A DNA stretch of 16,540 nucleotides. It comes from Stramenopiles sp. TOSAG23-3. Lineage: Eukaryota; Sar. Positions within the stretch are counted from its first letter, which is position 1; each line of letters opens with the position of its first letter. The notes under the pieces were generated by a model that searched no databases, was not told where the DNA came from, and saw only the letters and a program-made list of their open reading frames with translations. The stretch lies in assembly GCA_900128585.1 (NCBI GenBank), contig LT642358.1, positions 4,850 to 21,389 of the forward strand, in the 5' to 3' direction. The position numbers and the translations under genes are program-made. Below are positions 9,419 through 16,540 of this stretch, in pieces.

Positions 9419-9540
9419 GCGAAAAGAAAATTGAGACCTAGAAAGAAACAAAAAATAACCTATAAGGTCCTTTTTACACAATAAAAACTAGGAGAATTAG
9501 GTTTTTTTTATCCACTTCTTACTTAATTAAAAAAAGACAA
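9419..9540 (+). repeat. Dispersed repeat, copy A
   Basis: The order GAAAAGAAAATTGAGAC, then ATAAAAACT-(x)n-ATTAG, then a T run, then CTTCTTACTTAA matches the segment at 16140-16285 in the same order. The second copy adds a few tens of bases between blocks, including TTGGACGGTTTAC. The two copies look like diverged members of one intergenic family. No open reading frame is shared. Confidence 0.5.
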
Positions 9541-9693
9541 AATCTGAATTAATTTAGGATTTGTTTTAAATAATTAAAACCAAAATATATGCTCTGTTAT
9601 TTACGTATTATCTAAAGTAATATAATCTTATGACTACTGAAATTTCTCCCAATTCGTTCTAATTGCTTAATTCCTTGCACTGTAATTTGTTTT

Positions 9694-9810
9694 TGTCCAC
9701 TAAAGTTTTACTTCCTTCTTGTACTGCGATTTGTTTGTGCTCCTTTGTTTTTCTTGAGCGATTTACTCCTATCGTTTAGTCTACACTATCTTCATCGTGT
9801 GTACTCCAGT
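9694..9810 (+). repeat. Outlying copy of the ~190 bp 3'-end repeat
   Basis: TAAAGTTTTACTTCCTTC followed by TGTACTGCGA, then TTTACTCCTATCGTTTAGTCT, then TCGTGTGTACTCCA matches the block order seen downstream of the coiled-coil gene at 12798-13130 and 13549-13720. This shows that the family is not confined to that gene's flank. Confidence 0.55.
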
Positions 9811-10684
9811 TAACTTTATCTTCGACAATTGTGTCCTGTAACGATGCCATCAAACCCAAAATCGACTTCTTCCCTTGGTATCTCACTAACAATTGATACA
9901 GGTCTTGTCTGGTCTGTTGAACTGTGGCTTAATTGTTTTGAAGGTGCTCGTTTTCGGCTTTGTAATGTCGTTCAAGGAATTATTAGTATTGGGTTGGGAT
10001 TGCGGGGAAGTGTCGTTCGGGTCGGTACTCAGAACAATATAATTGTCATAAACTTAAGAGATTTTCTGTTTTAAAAAGGAGTCTGTGGCGACTGCTATGC
10101 CCCTTTGCTGTGCATATTGCCCCTCTCGCCCTCGTGGGCACCATGTTCTAGCGTGAGGCTGGGCTGTGAACGCAGGCTGGTAAATCATCTACGCCATACT
10201 ACCCTTAATCTGCGGGGATCGACCGGGTAGGGCGCTCGAAAACTGCGAACTTTCGGGCTACACACCGCAAGGGACCAGAAAAATGCCTCTGACAGGAAGA
10301 GCAATGCAGCAGCACGGTCAAAACCCTTTTGGAAAACGCTCGCTCGGCATGTTTTAGGAACAATAAGTGATGGGATCTCCGGGAGAGTACGGGAGGGTGG
10401 TGGACGAGCAGGTTGATGAAAGGTGCGGCAAGGCACACAGCGACAAACACCACAGTTTGCTGCTCCAGTGGCAGTAAGGGAGACAGAAGGGAGGTCGGGG
10501 TACAGATAAAATGTCAAAAAACTACAAGCGGCTAAATCATCTACAGTAAAATGTAGTCCCAAACAAACAGATAAAGACTCCCTTACTACTCTCTGGCGTG
10601 GTCGGGAGTGACGGCTTCGACGAGCGTGAGTAGCGCTGGAAGATTAATAAAAAGCCCCACCCCTGTAAACCTTGGCCGTCGCTA

Positions 10685-10915
10685 TTAGTGTCCTCCTCCA
10701 CCACTGCCGTCGGCAGAATTGTCTGCATTCTGCCTTTCAATTTGAATCCTGTTTATTCGACTAAACTCCTTTTTATGATGCAAACATTCCGTGTAATCTT
10801 CGCGAAGGTTCCTACACTCTTTTGGACTCCCAGCGTTGGTCATGCAGTCACTAAAGTCACGCCAAAAGGGGTAGCACCGTCCGGTACGCCCTCGAACTCC
10901 GAAACCTGATGCCAT
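10685..10915 (-). CDS. NDUFS5: NADH dehydrogenase (ubiquinone) Fe-S protein 5, twin-CX9C subunit of complex I, 76 aa
   Basis: This is a small accessory subunit of mitochondrial respiratory complex I, located on the intermembrane-space side of the membrane arm. Two CX9C motifs are present, C14-C24 and C34-C44, which form the disulfide-bonded helical hairpin made by the Mia40 import pathway. The start [21 protein letters not shown] and the stretch [15 protein letters not shown] closely follow the plant form of the 15 kDa subunit. The protein lacks the N-terminal extension of the ~106-residue mammalian form, as plant proteins do. As expected for a Mia40 substrate there is no cleavable presequence. 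The tail is a short Gly-rich stretch ending GGGGH. The start lies in AAGATGGCA, a strong context. Other twin-CX9C proteins are the alternative, but the plant-type match is specific. Confidence 0.88.
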   Translation of the reverse strand: MASGFGVRGRTGRCYPFWRDFSDCMTNAGSPKECRNLREDYTECLHHKKEFSRINRIQIERQNADNSADGSGGGGH

Positions 10916-11916
10916 CTTCTCTGCGGTTGGGGTTTACTTTCTTGTTATTTTACTTAAAATAAGCACTTCTGTTAATTCTTGCTTATTGGCTTGTTGGGCA
11001 GCTATGAAATGATAATTCTGCTCCGTCACACACATTTCCTACTGTGAACAATAAAGGAAAACTCTATTATAATTATTTCACTTTATTATTAGGTAGTGAC
11101 TCTTCCTCCTGTTTTTCTTCCTCGTATAAATAATGTACACTGTACTCGTAGTACAATAGGAGAACCGAACGGAACGGGTATTAATACGGGAACAACTGTA
11201 CACAGGCAAAATTCCAAGTTATAAGAGTGAGTGGATAAAAAAAATATTTTTCGTGGATTGCTACTGTACAGTACTATTGTACTTTGCACGATTAGGGGGG
11301 GGGGGGGTGATGCTGTGTTTATATTCCCTCATCCCTAACATTATATTGTATGCTCTGATTATACTGTAAACGTAATAATATACACACAGCATTAAACAAG
11401 TTGGAAAAAAATGTGAAAAAAAGGTGTGTGCACGCCGAGAGGTACCCCCCCCCCTGTCAGCTAATCGTGCAAAGTACAATACCGGTAGACGGAGGAGTAC
11501 GAACGAAAAAAGAAATATTTTATTATAATTATACTGTATCTTATTATTTTTTTACAAATTCATTTTATAGATAAAACACAGCGTTGCGGTATGGGTACCG
11601 ACCGTTTAGTAATGAATTGCGTATTCTCAATAGTTGTCATAGGAAATGTGTGGTAATAATATTTTTTTATTATTTATTTATTATTATGATGATGTTGTGT
11701 TGTGAGATGATATTATTATTATTCTCCTCCTCCTCTTCTTCTTTTTTTCTTCTTCTTTTTTTCACTCCCGCCACTAAAACTAAAAGAACAGAAATAAATA
11801 AACTGTTCTGACATCACTGATGAACAAATATATTTATCACATGTGTAGAGTTTGCTATTTAAAACCATCGTTCATAGTGCATAGCGTATTTTCCTACACA
11901 ACGCAGAATTTTTCAG
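10916..11916. other. Divergent spacer holding a MITE
   Basis: This 1 kb separates the NDUFS5 start from the coiled-coil gene. It contains the inverted-repeat element at 11277-11479, an AT-rich stretch, and a CTCCTCCTCTTCTTC-type polypyrimidine tract at about 11721-11763. The sequence before the next gene ends TTTTTCAG directly at its ATG, which resembles a 3' splice site, so an untranslated or coding upstream exon may exist. None is obvious. Confidence 0.5.
11277..11479. mobile_element. MITE, 203 bp, Tc1/mariner-like (TA-flanked)
   Basis: The ends are perfect 19 bp inverted copies: TTGTACTTTGCACGATTAG on the left (11277-11295) and its complement on the right (11461-11479). The element is bounded by TA on both sides (11275-11276 and 11480-11481), the target duplication of Tc1/mariner transposons and Stowaway-type MITEs. 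Inside the inverted repeats are a G13 run at 11295-11307 (including the last TIR base) and a C10 run at 11445-11454, which are again mirror-symmetric apart from a 6 bp difference. There is no transposase reading frame, so it would move only by help from elsewhere. Perfect arms suggest recent insertion. Superfamily assignment is inference from the TA flanks. Confidence 0.75.
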
Positions 11917-12603
11917 ATGGACGCGTTGATCCAAAGGATTGCGACTGTCGAGAGGAAAGAGAAGGAAACTGCTGATGATAAAAACCTCCTCCACCGTGCA
12001 GTCGCTGCAGCAATAAAGGATTGTATGATTGAGAGCATTCGGAGAAACGAAGACCTGGATAATGCAATGGCGGCATTTCAAAGAAGAGAAGACAGCATGA
12101 ATACGTCGACTGAAAACTTGAAGTCAAAAGTTAAGTCAAATACGGACGAAGTTGAACGTCTATCACGACAAGTGCGTTGTTTGACGGAAGCCTTGAAGGA
12201 AAAAACAGATCAGAGGGAAATGGGGAGCGCTATTTCAATGTTGCAACAAAGGGATGAGATATTGGAGAAGAAGCACAATAAAGTATTGGGAGAGATCAGC
12301 GCAAGTCAGGAACAAATCGCCAACGTTTATGATACGTTTCAAACTATTCAAAAACAATTTGAAACGTTGTCAATGACGATAAAGTCGATAGAATCCCGAT
12401 TTGTGGAGAGTGCCAAAAGTAGCCGAGCCGAGAGGGAGCCGTTGCCGGCGAAAATCGTGGAGCAATTCCCACACACACCACCACCCTACAAATTGCTGGA
12501 AGCTTCTTACATCGATCAGAAAAAGTTAGAGGTAGGTGCCGCCCTTCAAGAGATAAATAATTTGCAAAAAGTGTTTTCCAGGAGAAGATGGAAGGGTCAT
12601 TAG
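11917..12603 (+). CDS. Coiled-coil protein of unknown function, 228 aa unspliced (or 248 aa if spliced)
   Basis: I recognise no named family. Residues ~60-165 have heptad-like spacing of Leu, Val, Met and Ile with many charged residues (for example DEVERLSRQVRCLTEALKEK), predicting a long coiled coil. A proline-containing break (EQFPHTPPPYK) precedes a short helical C-terminus. No signal or membrane segment is present. The ATG follows TTTTTCAG, so it could be internal to a spliced transcript, although the frame reads as a complete start. Near the 3' end a GTAGGT...TTTTCCAG interval of 50 bp (12532-12581) could be an intron. Removing it would replace the end VGAALQEINN... with one containing IPFLATAFYDELQNEKLA and move the stop to 12711-12713. 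The unspliced end also looks coding-like, so both forms are possible. Role may be cytoskeletal, but that is only inference from coiled-coil content. Confidence 0.7.
   Translation: MDALIQRIATVERKEKETADDKNLLHRAVAAAIKDCMIESIRRNEDLDNAMAAFQRREDSMNTSTENLKSKVKSNTDEVERLSRQVRCLTEALKEKTDQREMGSAISMLQQRDEILEKKHNKVLGEISASQEQIANVYDTFQTIQKQFETLSMTIKSIESRFVESAKSSRAEREPLPAKIVEQFPHTPPPYKLLEASYIDQKKLEVGAALQEINNLQKVFSRRRWKGH
12532..12581 (+). other. Candidate 50 bp intron in the coiled-coil gene
   Basis: A donor GTAGGT follows GAG, and an acceptor TGTTTTCCAG precedes GAG. The interval is not a multiple of three, so retention and removal give different C-termini. Removal opens a frame of 43 more codons. That frame is also kept open over the duplicated copy at 12938-13002, where two of four differences are conservative replacements and one is silent. 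Against it, the retained sequence is itself open and amphipathic. RNA evidence is needed to choose. Confidence 0.4.
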
Positions 12604-12610
12604 AAACTCC

Positions 12611-14210
12611 ACGAATTCCATTTTTGGCAACAGCATTTTATGATGAACTTCAAAATGAAAAATTGGCTGTTATTTTTTTTTTTAACAAGAAAATTGGCTG
12701 TTATTTAATGTAAATTAAAACAAGAAAATTGGCTGTTATTTAGTAATTAAATTTAGCTTCGTCGTACCCTAATCCTAACTTGGTTCTGTAAATGTAAATT
12801 AAAATTAATGTGCTGCGAACTGAACTCTACTGGTGTGATTTTAGTAATCAATATACCCTCGTCACTTAGTCGTGACTATCAAAATTTTCATAAAATGTAC
12901 TCCATATTATATATGCATGATTAAAAGTTATCTTACTACGAATTCCATTTTTGGCAACGGCATTATATGATGAACTTAAAAATGAAAAATTGGCTGATAT
13001 TTCAAGTATAATTAAAATTTATCTTCTTCATATACTGCGAAGTTATCTCTGCTCCTGAGATTTTACTAATCAATAATACCCTTGTCACCTAGTCTTGATT
13101 ATCATTCTCGTGTGTACTCCATGCATGATCCGAATCGGTGTGCGGAATTGCATCAATGTCAGAAGACCCGTACTCAACTACCTCCTCCGATGTCTCACTC
13201 GTAAATGAATCAACTTAAAAGGATATTTTTTCGTTCTTGGACGAGTTTACCCGATTTCTGGAAAGTACACTTGCTTATGTATGTGTACGCAAACATGTAA
13301 ATATTATAGAACACATCCTGAAAAATGTTATTTTTCTGATTTCCAGAATGTGGAAGGTGGAAGGTGGAGGTTGCGTTCTTGGACAGTTTACCCCCTCCTT
13401 ATTTAAAAAAAAAAACCAATTCATAAATACCTCAATAACAGCCATTATTTTGTCTAGTAGGAATTAAGAACAAAGGCAAAGAAACATTTTTAAAAACAAA
13501 ATAAAATGGCTGTTATTTAAAGTAATTCAAAACTGTATGTCCAGTAAAGTAAAGTTTTACTTCCTTCATGTACTGCGAATTTATTTCTGCCCCTGCTGTG
13601 GTTTTTTTGTTAAAAACAAAAAATTGGCTGTTATTTAAGGCAATTAAAATTTTTCTTTCCTCGTGTACTGCAAACTTAGTTTTTTTAATCAGTTTACTCT
13701 TGTCATTTAGTCTTCAACATTTTTTGTTTTTAATTTAGATTAGATTAAGTTTAATGTCTCTGATATATAAATAACAGCATTATATTTTTGTCATTGCAAA
13801 AGGAAGGATGAATTGGAAATTTCAGCAGGCATGTAACTTAAACAAGAAAATTGGCTGTTATATAACTTGAAAACGAAAAATTGGCTGTTATTAAAACAAA
13901 AAATTGGCTGTTGTTAAATATAACTTTAGATTAGTAAAAACAAAAAATTGGCCGTTATTAAGTAATTAAAATTCATGTACTGCTGCGAACTTATCTTCAA
14001 TAACAGCTTATGTTTTGTTTTAAGTTAAAGTTTAATTTAATTTAGATAAGCTGAATTACCCATAGGTTTTTTTTCTTCTCGTATATTTGTTCTAAAGCAT
14101 ACTATATATAACAAATTTATAAATTATATATTGTAGTATGCTTTATTATTAAGACTCTCATTTTATTATAACTCAATTACGATTTCGGTTCCAACCCAAT
14201 CCTAACTTGA
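12611..14210 (+). repeat. Degenerate array of ~190 bp units with AAAATTGGCTGTTATT core
   Basis: The core AATTGGCTGTTATT or a close variant starts at 12661, 12692, 12727, 12988, 13504, 13622, 13849, 13879, 13902 and 13946, with reverse-oriented variants at 13434, 13770 and 13999. Several cores are followed in fixed order by AATTAAAATT, TGTACTGCGAA, (T/G)ATTTTACTAATCA, CTTGTCA-C/T-TAGTCTT and CGTGTGTACTCCA, giving a unit of about 190 bp. The best-preserved pair is 12611-12922 and 12938-13130. Their first 65 bp differ at only four positions and correspond to the possible last exon of the coiled-coil gene. Outlying copies are at 9694-9810 and 16441. Confidence 0.7.
14093..14145. repeat. 53 bp hairpin with 12 bp perfect arms
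   Basis: TAAAGCATACTA (14093-14104) is exactly complementary to TAGTATGCTTTA (14134-14145). TATATA-rich sequence inside extends the pairing imperfectly. A related TATAGTATGCTTTA lies at 3290-3303 after eL24. It may be a small foldback element, a cruciform-prone site, or a 3'-end processing hairpin. No target duplication is obvious. Confidence 0.5.
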
Positions 14211-14341
14211 TTTTTATTTTGTTTCGTTGATGATTGTCACAATCACTGATGAGGAGTTATATTCCAATGAACAATTACTACCAAGTGATCTGTAATCAAC
14301 AAATCGCACTTGGAGAATCAATCGTCTCTTTATTACAAAAA

Positions 14342-14778
14342 CTCGAACAGCGGCTAGATTTGTTTTTTTATTGCCTGGATATGTTCGACTCTTGCGATGT
14401 TGGGGGGGGGAGATTACCAGCGTCTCTGGAATTTGGCACATCATCCCTAGAGTTCAAACAGCGGCTAGATTTGTTTTTTGATTGCCTGGATCTGTTCGAC
14501 TCTTGCGATGTTGTGGGGGGTAGATTATCAGCGTCTCTGAAATTTGGAAACTCCAGTAGGTGAAACACTCGGTTACATTCAGCGGAGGTACCTGTAGAAT
14601 CCATTTCCACATCATCCCTAGAGTTCAAACAGCGGCTAGATTAGTTTTTTGATTGCCTGGATCTGTTCGACTCTTGCAATGTTGGAGGGGATAGATTATC
14701 AGCGTCCCTGGAGTTTGGTCCAAGTTTTAGAGACTCTGGCAGGCGATTCACTGCAATTTCTACTGGTCCATTTGAGTT
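14342..14778. repeat. 111/171 bp tandem repeats, three units
   Basis: Three diverged units contain CAGCGGCTAGATT, GATTGCCTGGAT, TGTTCGACTCTTGC and AGATTATCAGCGTC in order. Unit ends fall at 14436, 14547 and 14718. Units 1 and 2 are 111 bp apart. Units 2 and 3 are 171 bp apart because of an extra 60 bp segment, a diverged form of which also follows unit 3. Both spacings are multiples of three. Units 1-2 are open on the plus strand (109 codons from 14234) and largely on the minus strand, but one base change in unit 3 makes a stop in both readings. It is therefore probably non-coding or a decayed coding repeat. Confidence 0.75.
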
Positions 14779-14788
14779 TCAATTTCCT

Positions 14789-16081
14789 TCACTTGTCAAA
14801 TTCAAACAATCGCTTTGTCAGCTCTTCAACTGCTACCTCTCTGTCAATGTCATATAATTGGTTCATTACGCCTTGTCTTATCTTACTAGATTGCATCTGT
14901 AGTTTTATCTGCCGTCCGAGTTCTCGTTGATATTCATCGCGGCTATAGTGCTCTGCTGCCGCTGTCCAACTGTACCCCCCCGATTTTTTCAAGGTGACTT
15001 TTGTCGTACCTCCACTTTCCATTTGAGAGACTAGTTTGCGATGCTTTAAATATTTGGGCCTGATTTTTTCTACACCTTTTGCAATTTTTGAGTTAAATTT
15101 TCGGATGGGGAAATCATTTTTTGCTGTTACACATCGTTCTGGCATTATTTTCGATTCTTTTTTCCTAACCGACGGCTGGCGAACAACACGATACTTCAAA
15201 TGTGTTCCGGGACCATAAGTTGCAGATGTTTGTTCGTTTGTACGTTTGTTGATTTGTATTTGAGTTTTAGGCAACGTTGTTATAATGTACAGGCTTGGTT
15301 CCGCCTCGGGACCTAAAGGGCGTTCATCACCGTTGGTGCATGCACAATCTCTCTCAGAGGGTTTGGAAAAGTTCTTGTCGTGATTAAATTTTTCCTCTGT
15401 GAGATCATCGAATCTCAAGGGTGAAATAACTTTTATTCCTCCCAAACCTAATGCAATCCTTCCCCCCATTCGTTCTTTCCCCCTTCGAGACACGATTGCT
15501 TGAGTGCTTATTTTGGGCACCTGAATTGGGCGGTGCCATATTTTCGAAACACCGTTCTTTTTCGAAACTCCTTTTGAAATGGATCGCACCATTTTCCATT
15601 GACCACTGTTTAGATTTGACGAAACATCGGAAGCCCTTTCCCCTCCTTTCCTGTCTTCAAACGGTTCTTTATCTACACCATAATTTGCGCGTTGCTTTTG
15701 TACACTGTATTGAAAAAGTGGGACACTCGTATACGCGTGGCCGTACCCATTGCTGCTGCCGTAACGAAAGGAGTAAGAGTGACTTTCAGTTAGATTCACA
15801 TTAAACACTAGAACACCAATCATCAACTCATGACTTTTTTTGTTTTCGTGCCGATGAATGTACTTTGCGACGGGGCTGTATTCTGTCTGTTCATCATTAT
15901 CCATTAGGATAGAGCGAGACGCATCCTGTATTTGCCCCAACGTAAAGTTACCGGTTGCGTTAAAATATATAATAATGTTCTTTCTTCTTTCCACCTCTTG
16001 GTGGAGACTCTGCCGCAACTCAATCCTGAGGACTGCGCACTTGTAATTGCTGTTATACATTGCATGGAAGGAAGTATACAT
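14789..16081 (-). CDS. Basic protein of unknown family, 430 aa
   Basis: I do not recognise this protein. It is rich in Lys, Arg, Ser and Asn and has no signal peptide or clear membrane segment. The central ~140-360 region is low in hydrophobic clusters and looks disordered, with repeated SK(G/K)-type and RKKES stretches. The last ~65 residues (from GGYSWTAAAEHYSRDEYQREL to ELTKRLFEFDK) are the most orderly. They have charged amphipathic helices and look like a conserved C-terminal module. The N-terminal LRIELRQSLHQEVERRKN is also helical. The first ATG at 16079-16081 is used; a second Met at residue 8 is possible. Residues ~85-135 could include unspliced sequence, but I found no compelling splice pair. 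Length, single uninterrupted frame and codon texture support a real gene; function is unknown. The tandem array begins just beyond its stop. Confidence 0.72.
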   Translation of the reverse strand: MYTSFHAMYNSNYKCAVLRIELRQSLHQEVERRKNIIIYFNATGNFTLGQIQDASRSILMDNDEQTEYSPVAKYIHRHENKKSHELMIGVLVFNVNLTESHSYSFRYGSSNGYGHAYTSVPLFQYSVQKQRANYGVDKEPFEDRKGGERASDVSSNLNSGQWKMVRSISKGVSKKNGVSKIWHRPIQVPKISTQAIVSRRGKERMGGRIALGLGGIKVISPLRFDDLTEEKFNHDKNFSKPSERDCACTNGDERPLGPEAEPSLYIITTLPKTQIQINKRTNEQTSATYGPGTHLKYRVVRQPSVRKKESKIMPERCVTAKNDFPIRKFNSKIAKGVEKIRPKYLKHRKLVSQMESGGTTKVTLKKSGGYSWTAAAEHYSRDEYQRELGRQIKLQMQSSKIRQGVMNQLYDIDREVAVEELTKRLFEFDK

Positions 16082-16540
16082 ATAACTTTTATCTTAGATG
16101 ATATCTAAAATAAAAATTTATATATTTTGTTCTCAAAAAGCGAAAATATAAAAGAAAATTGAGACGCGGAAAAAGGAAAATTTAACCTTGGACGGTTTAC
16201 AATCAAATGGAAACATTTTCTTCGTAAATTTAGATAAAAACTGGAATTTAGTTCTTTTTTTTATGATACTTCGTACTTAACAATCAAATAAAAATGGGAG
16301 AAAACACACATTTACTTTTATCATTTAGATAAAACTGAATTAAGGGGTTTTTCAACTCACTTTTGTTTTTAAAATAAAAAAATAAAATGAGCAGATTCAT
16401 TTTCGCGTTACATGAGAAAGCTAAATTAAAAAAACAAGAAAATTGGCTGTTATTGATATTAACAGATAACAACCCCTGGACCGATTTACAAGTCAGACAA
16501 CGAGCACCTCAAAAACAATTAAGCCGCTGCTTGGAAAATC
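16082..16540. other. Upstream spacer with dispersed repeat copy B
   Basis: This AT-rich 459 bp precedes the 430-residue gene and should contain its promoter. Segment 16140-16285 repeats the block order of copy A at 9419-9540 (AAAAGAAAATTGAGAC, ATAAAAACT, T run, ACTTAA) with an inserted TTGGACGGTTTAC box. A perfect AATTGGCTGTTATT core is at 16441-16454. No gene is visible up to the window end. Confidence 0.55.

Larger units (their letters stand above)
8144..10684. other. 2.5 kb convergent spacer with dispersed repeats
   Basis: No convincing gene lies between the converging EF-hand and NDUFS5 stops. Reverse-oriented copies or variants of the window's AAAATTGGCTGTTATT repeat core occur near 8626 and at 8832-8845. 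A longer dispersed repeat covers about 9419-9540 and 9694-9810 and is entered separately. From about 10080 to 10680 the composition becomes more balanced. A minus frame at 10185-10562 is open there but begins with TTG and has no family features. TAAATCATCTAC occurs twice in this part (near 10191 and 10532). I saw no recognisable tRNA, snRNA or SRP RNA. Confidence 0.5.
12604..14788. other. Convergent spacer filled by two repeat arrays
   Basis: The 2.2 kb between the coiled-coil gene and the 430-residue gene is largely repeat-derived. It holds diverged copies of a ~190 bp unit (12611-14210), a 53 bp hairpin (14093-14145) and a 111/171 bp tandem array (14342-14778). Two TTCTTGGAC-(x)n-GTTTACC boxes at 13233-13251 and 13375-13392 match boxes at the window start (23-41) and near 16187-16200. 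No independent gene is supported. Confidence 0.6.

Noticed and set aside
10240-10330. GACAGGAAGAGCA resembles the GGAA-tetraloop region of SRP RNA.
   Set aside because: The flanking arms do not pair as SRP helix 8 should, and no other SRP RNA feature was found nearby.
10185-10562. A minus-strand frame of 125 codons in balanced-composition DNA.
   Set aside because: It begins with TTG, has no ATG near the start, and shows no domain or compositional pattern of a protein.
12611-14210. A CRISPR array, suggested by the recurring short core.
   Set aside because: Spacing is irregular, copies occur in both orientations and are diverged, flanks are shared rather than unique, and the genome is eukaryotic.
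14384-14400. TGTTCGACTCTTGC resembles a tRNA B box, and it recurs in each tandem unit.
   Set aside because: No matching A box or acceptor pairing can be drawn at the right distance, and the stretch is explained by the tandem repeat.

Overview
This window is nuclear DNA from a protist-like eukaryote. Its genes are cytosolic ribosomal, mitochondrial and probably axonemal. They are separated by AT-rich, repeat-filled spacers, sit on both strands with no operon logic, and have no Shine-Dalgarno sites. Starts lie in contexts such as CAAAATGG and AAGATGG. The eL24 protein, with its short C-terminus and a KLTWTQAWRRL segment, resembles those of stramenopile or haptophyte algae. A probable outer-arm dynein light chain points to a flagellated cell. 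A plant-type NDUFS5 fits a broad algal or protist assignment. The exact lineage cannot be fixed from the sequence alone.

Layout: (1) 113-808, minus: a 1-Cys peroxiredoxin of the PRDX6 class. (2) 809-2672: spacer with a possible decayed Mpv17-like remnant at 1330-1632. (3) 2673-3050, plus: ribosomal protein eL24. (4) 3407-6061, minus: an 884-residue protein of no family I recognise, made of three copies of a ~215-residue domain and a tail carrying four (R/G)-(L/I)-x-PL motifs. It is much richer in GC than its surroundings. (5) 7697-8143, plus: a four-EF-hand protein most like the 18 kDa outer-arm dynein light chain. (6) 8144-10684: a 2.5 kb repeat-bearing spacer. (7) 10685-10915, minus: NDUFS5, a twin-CX9C subunit of complex I. 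(8) 11277-11479: a compact TA-flanked inverted-repeat element (MITE). (9) 11917-12603, plus: a coiled-coil protein whose 3' end may be spliced. (10) 12611-14210: several diverged copies of a ~190 bp repeat that begins inside, or is copied from, the end of that gene. (11) 14342-14778: 111/171 bp tandem repeats. (12) 14789-16081, minus: an unrecognised basic 430-residue protein. (13) 16082-16540: more dispersed repeat.

The genes do not form an obvious pathway. eL24 acts in translation, NDUFS5 in respiration, the peroxiredoxin in peroxide removal and the EF-hand protein probably in the flagellum. The most novel items are the triple-domain protein and the repeat family tied to the 3' end of the coiled-coil gene. 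Homology statements come from recognition of motifs and family patterns, not from a database search.
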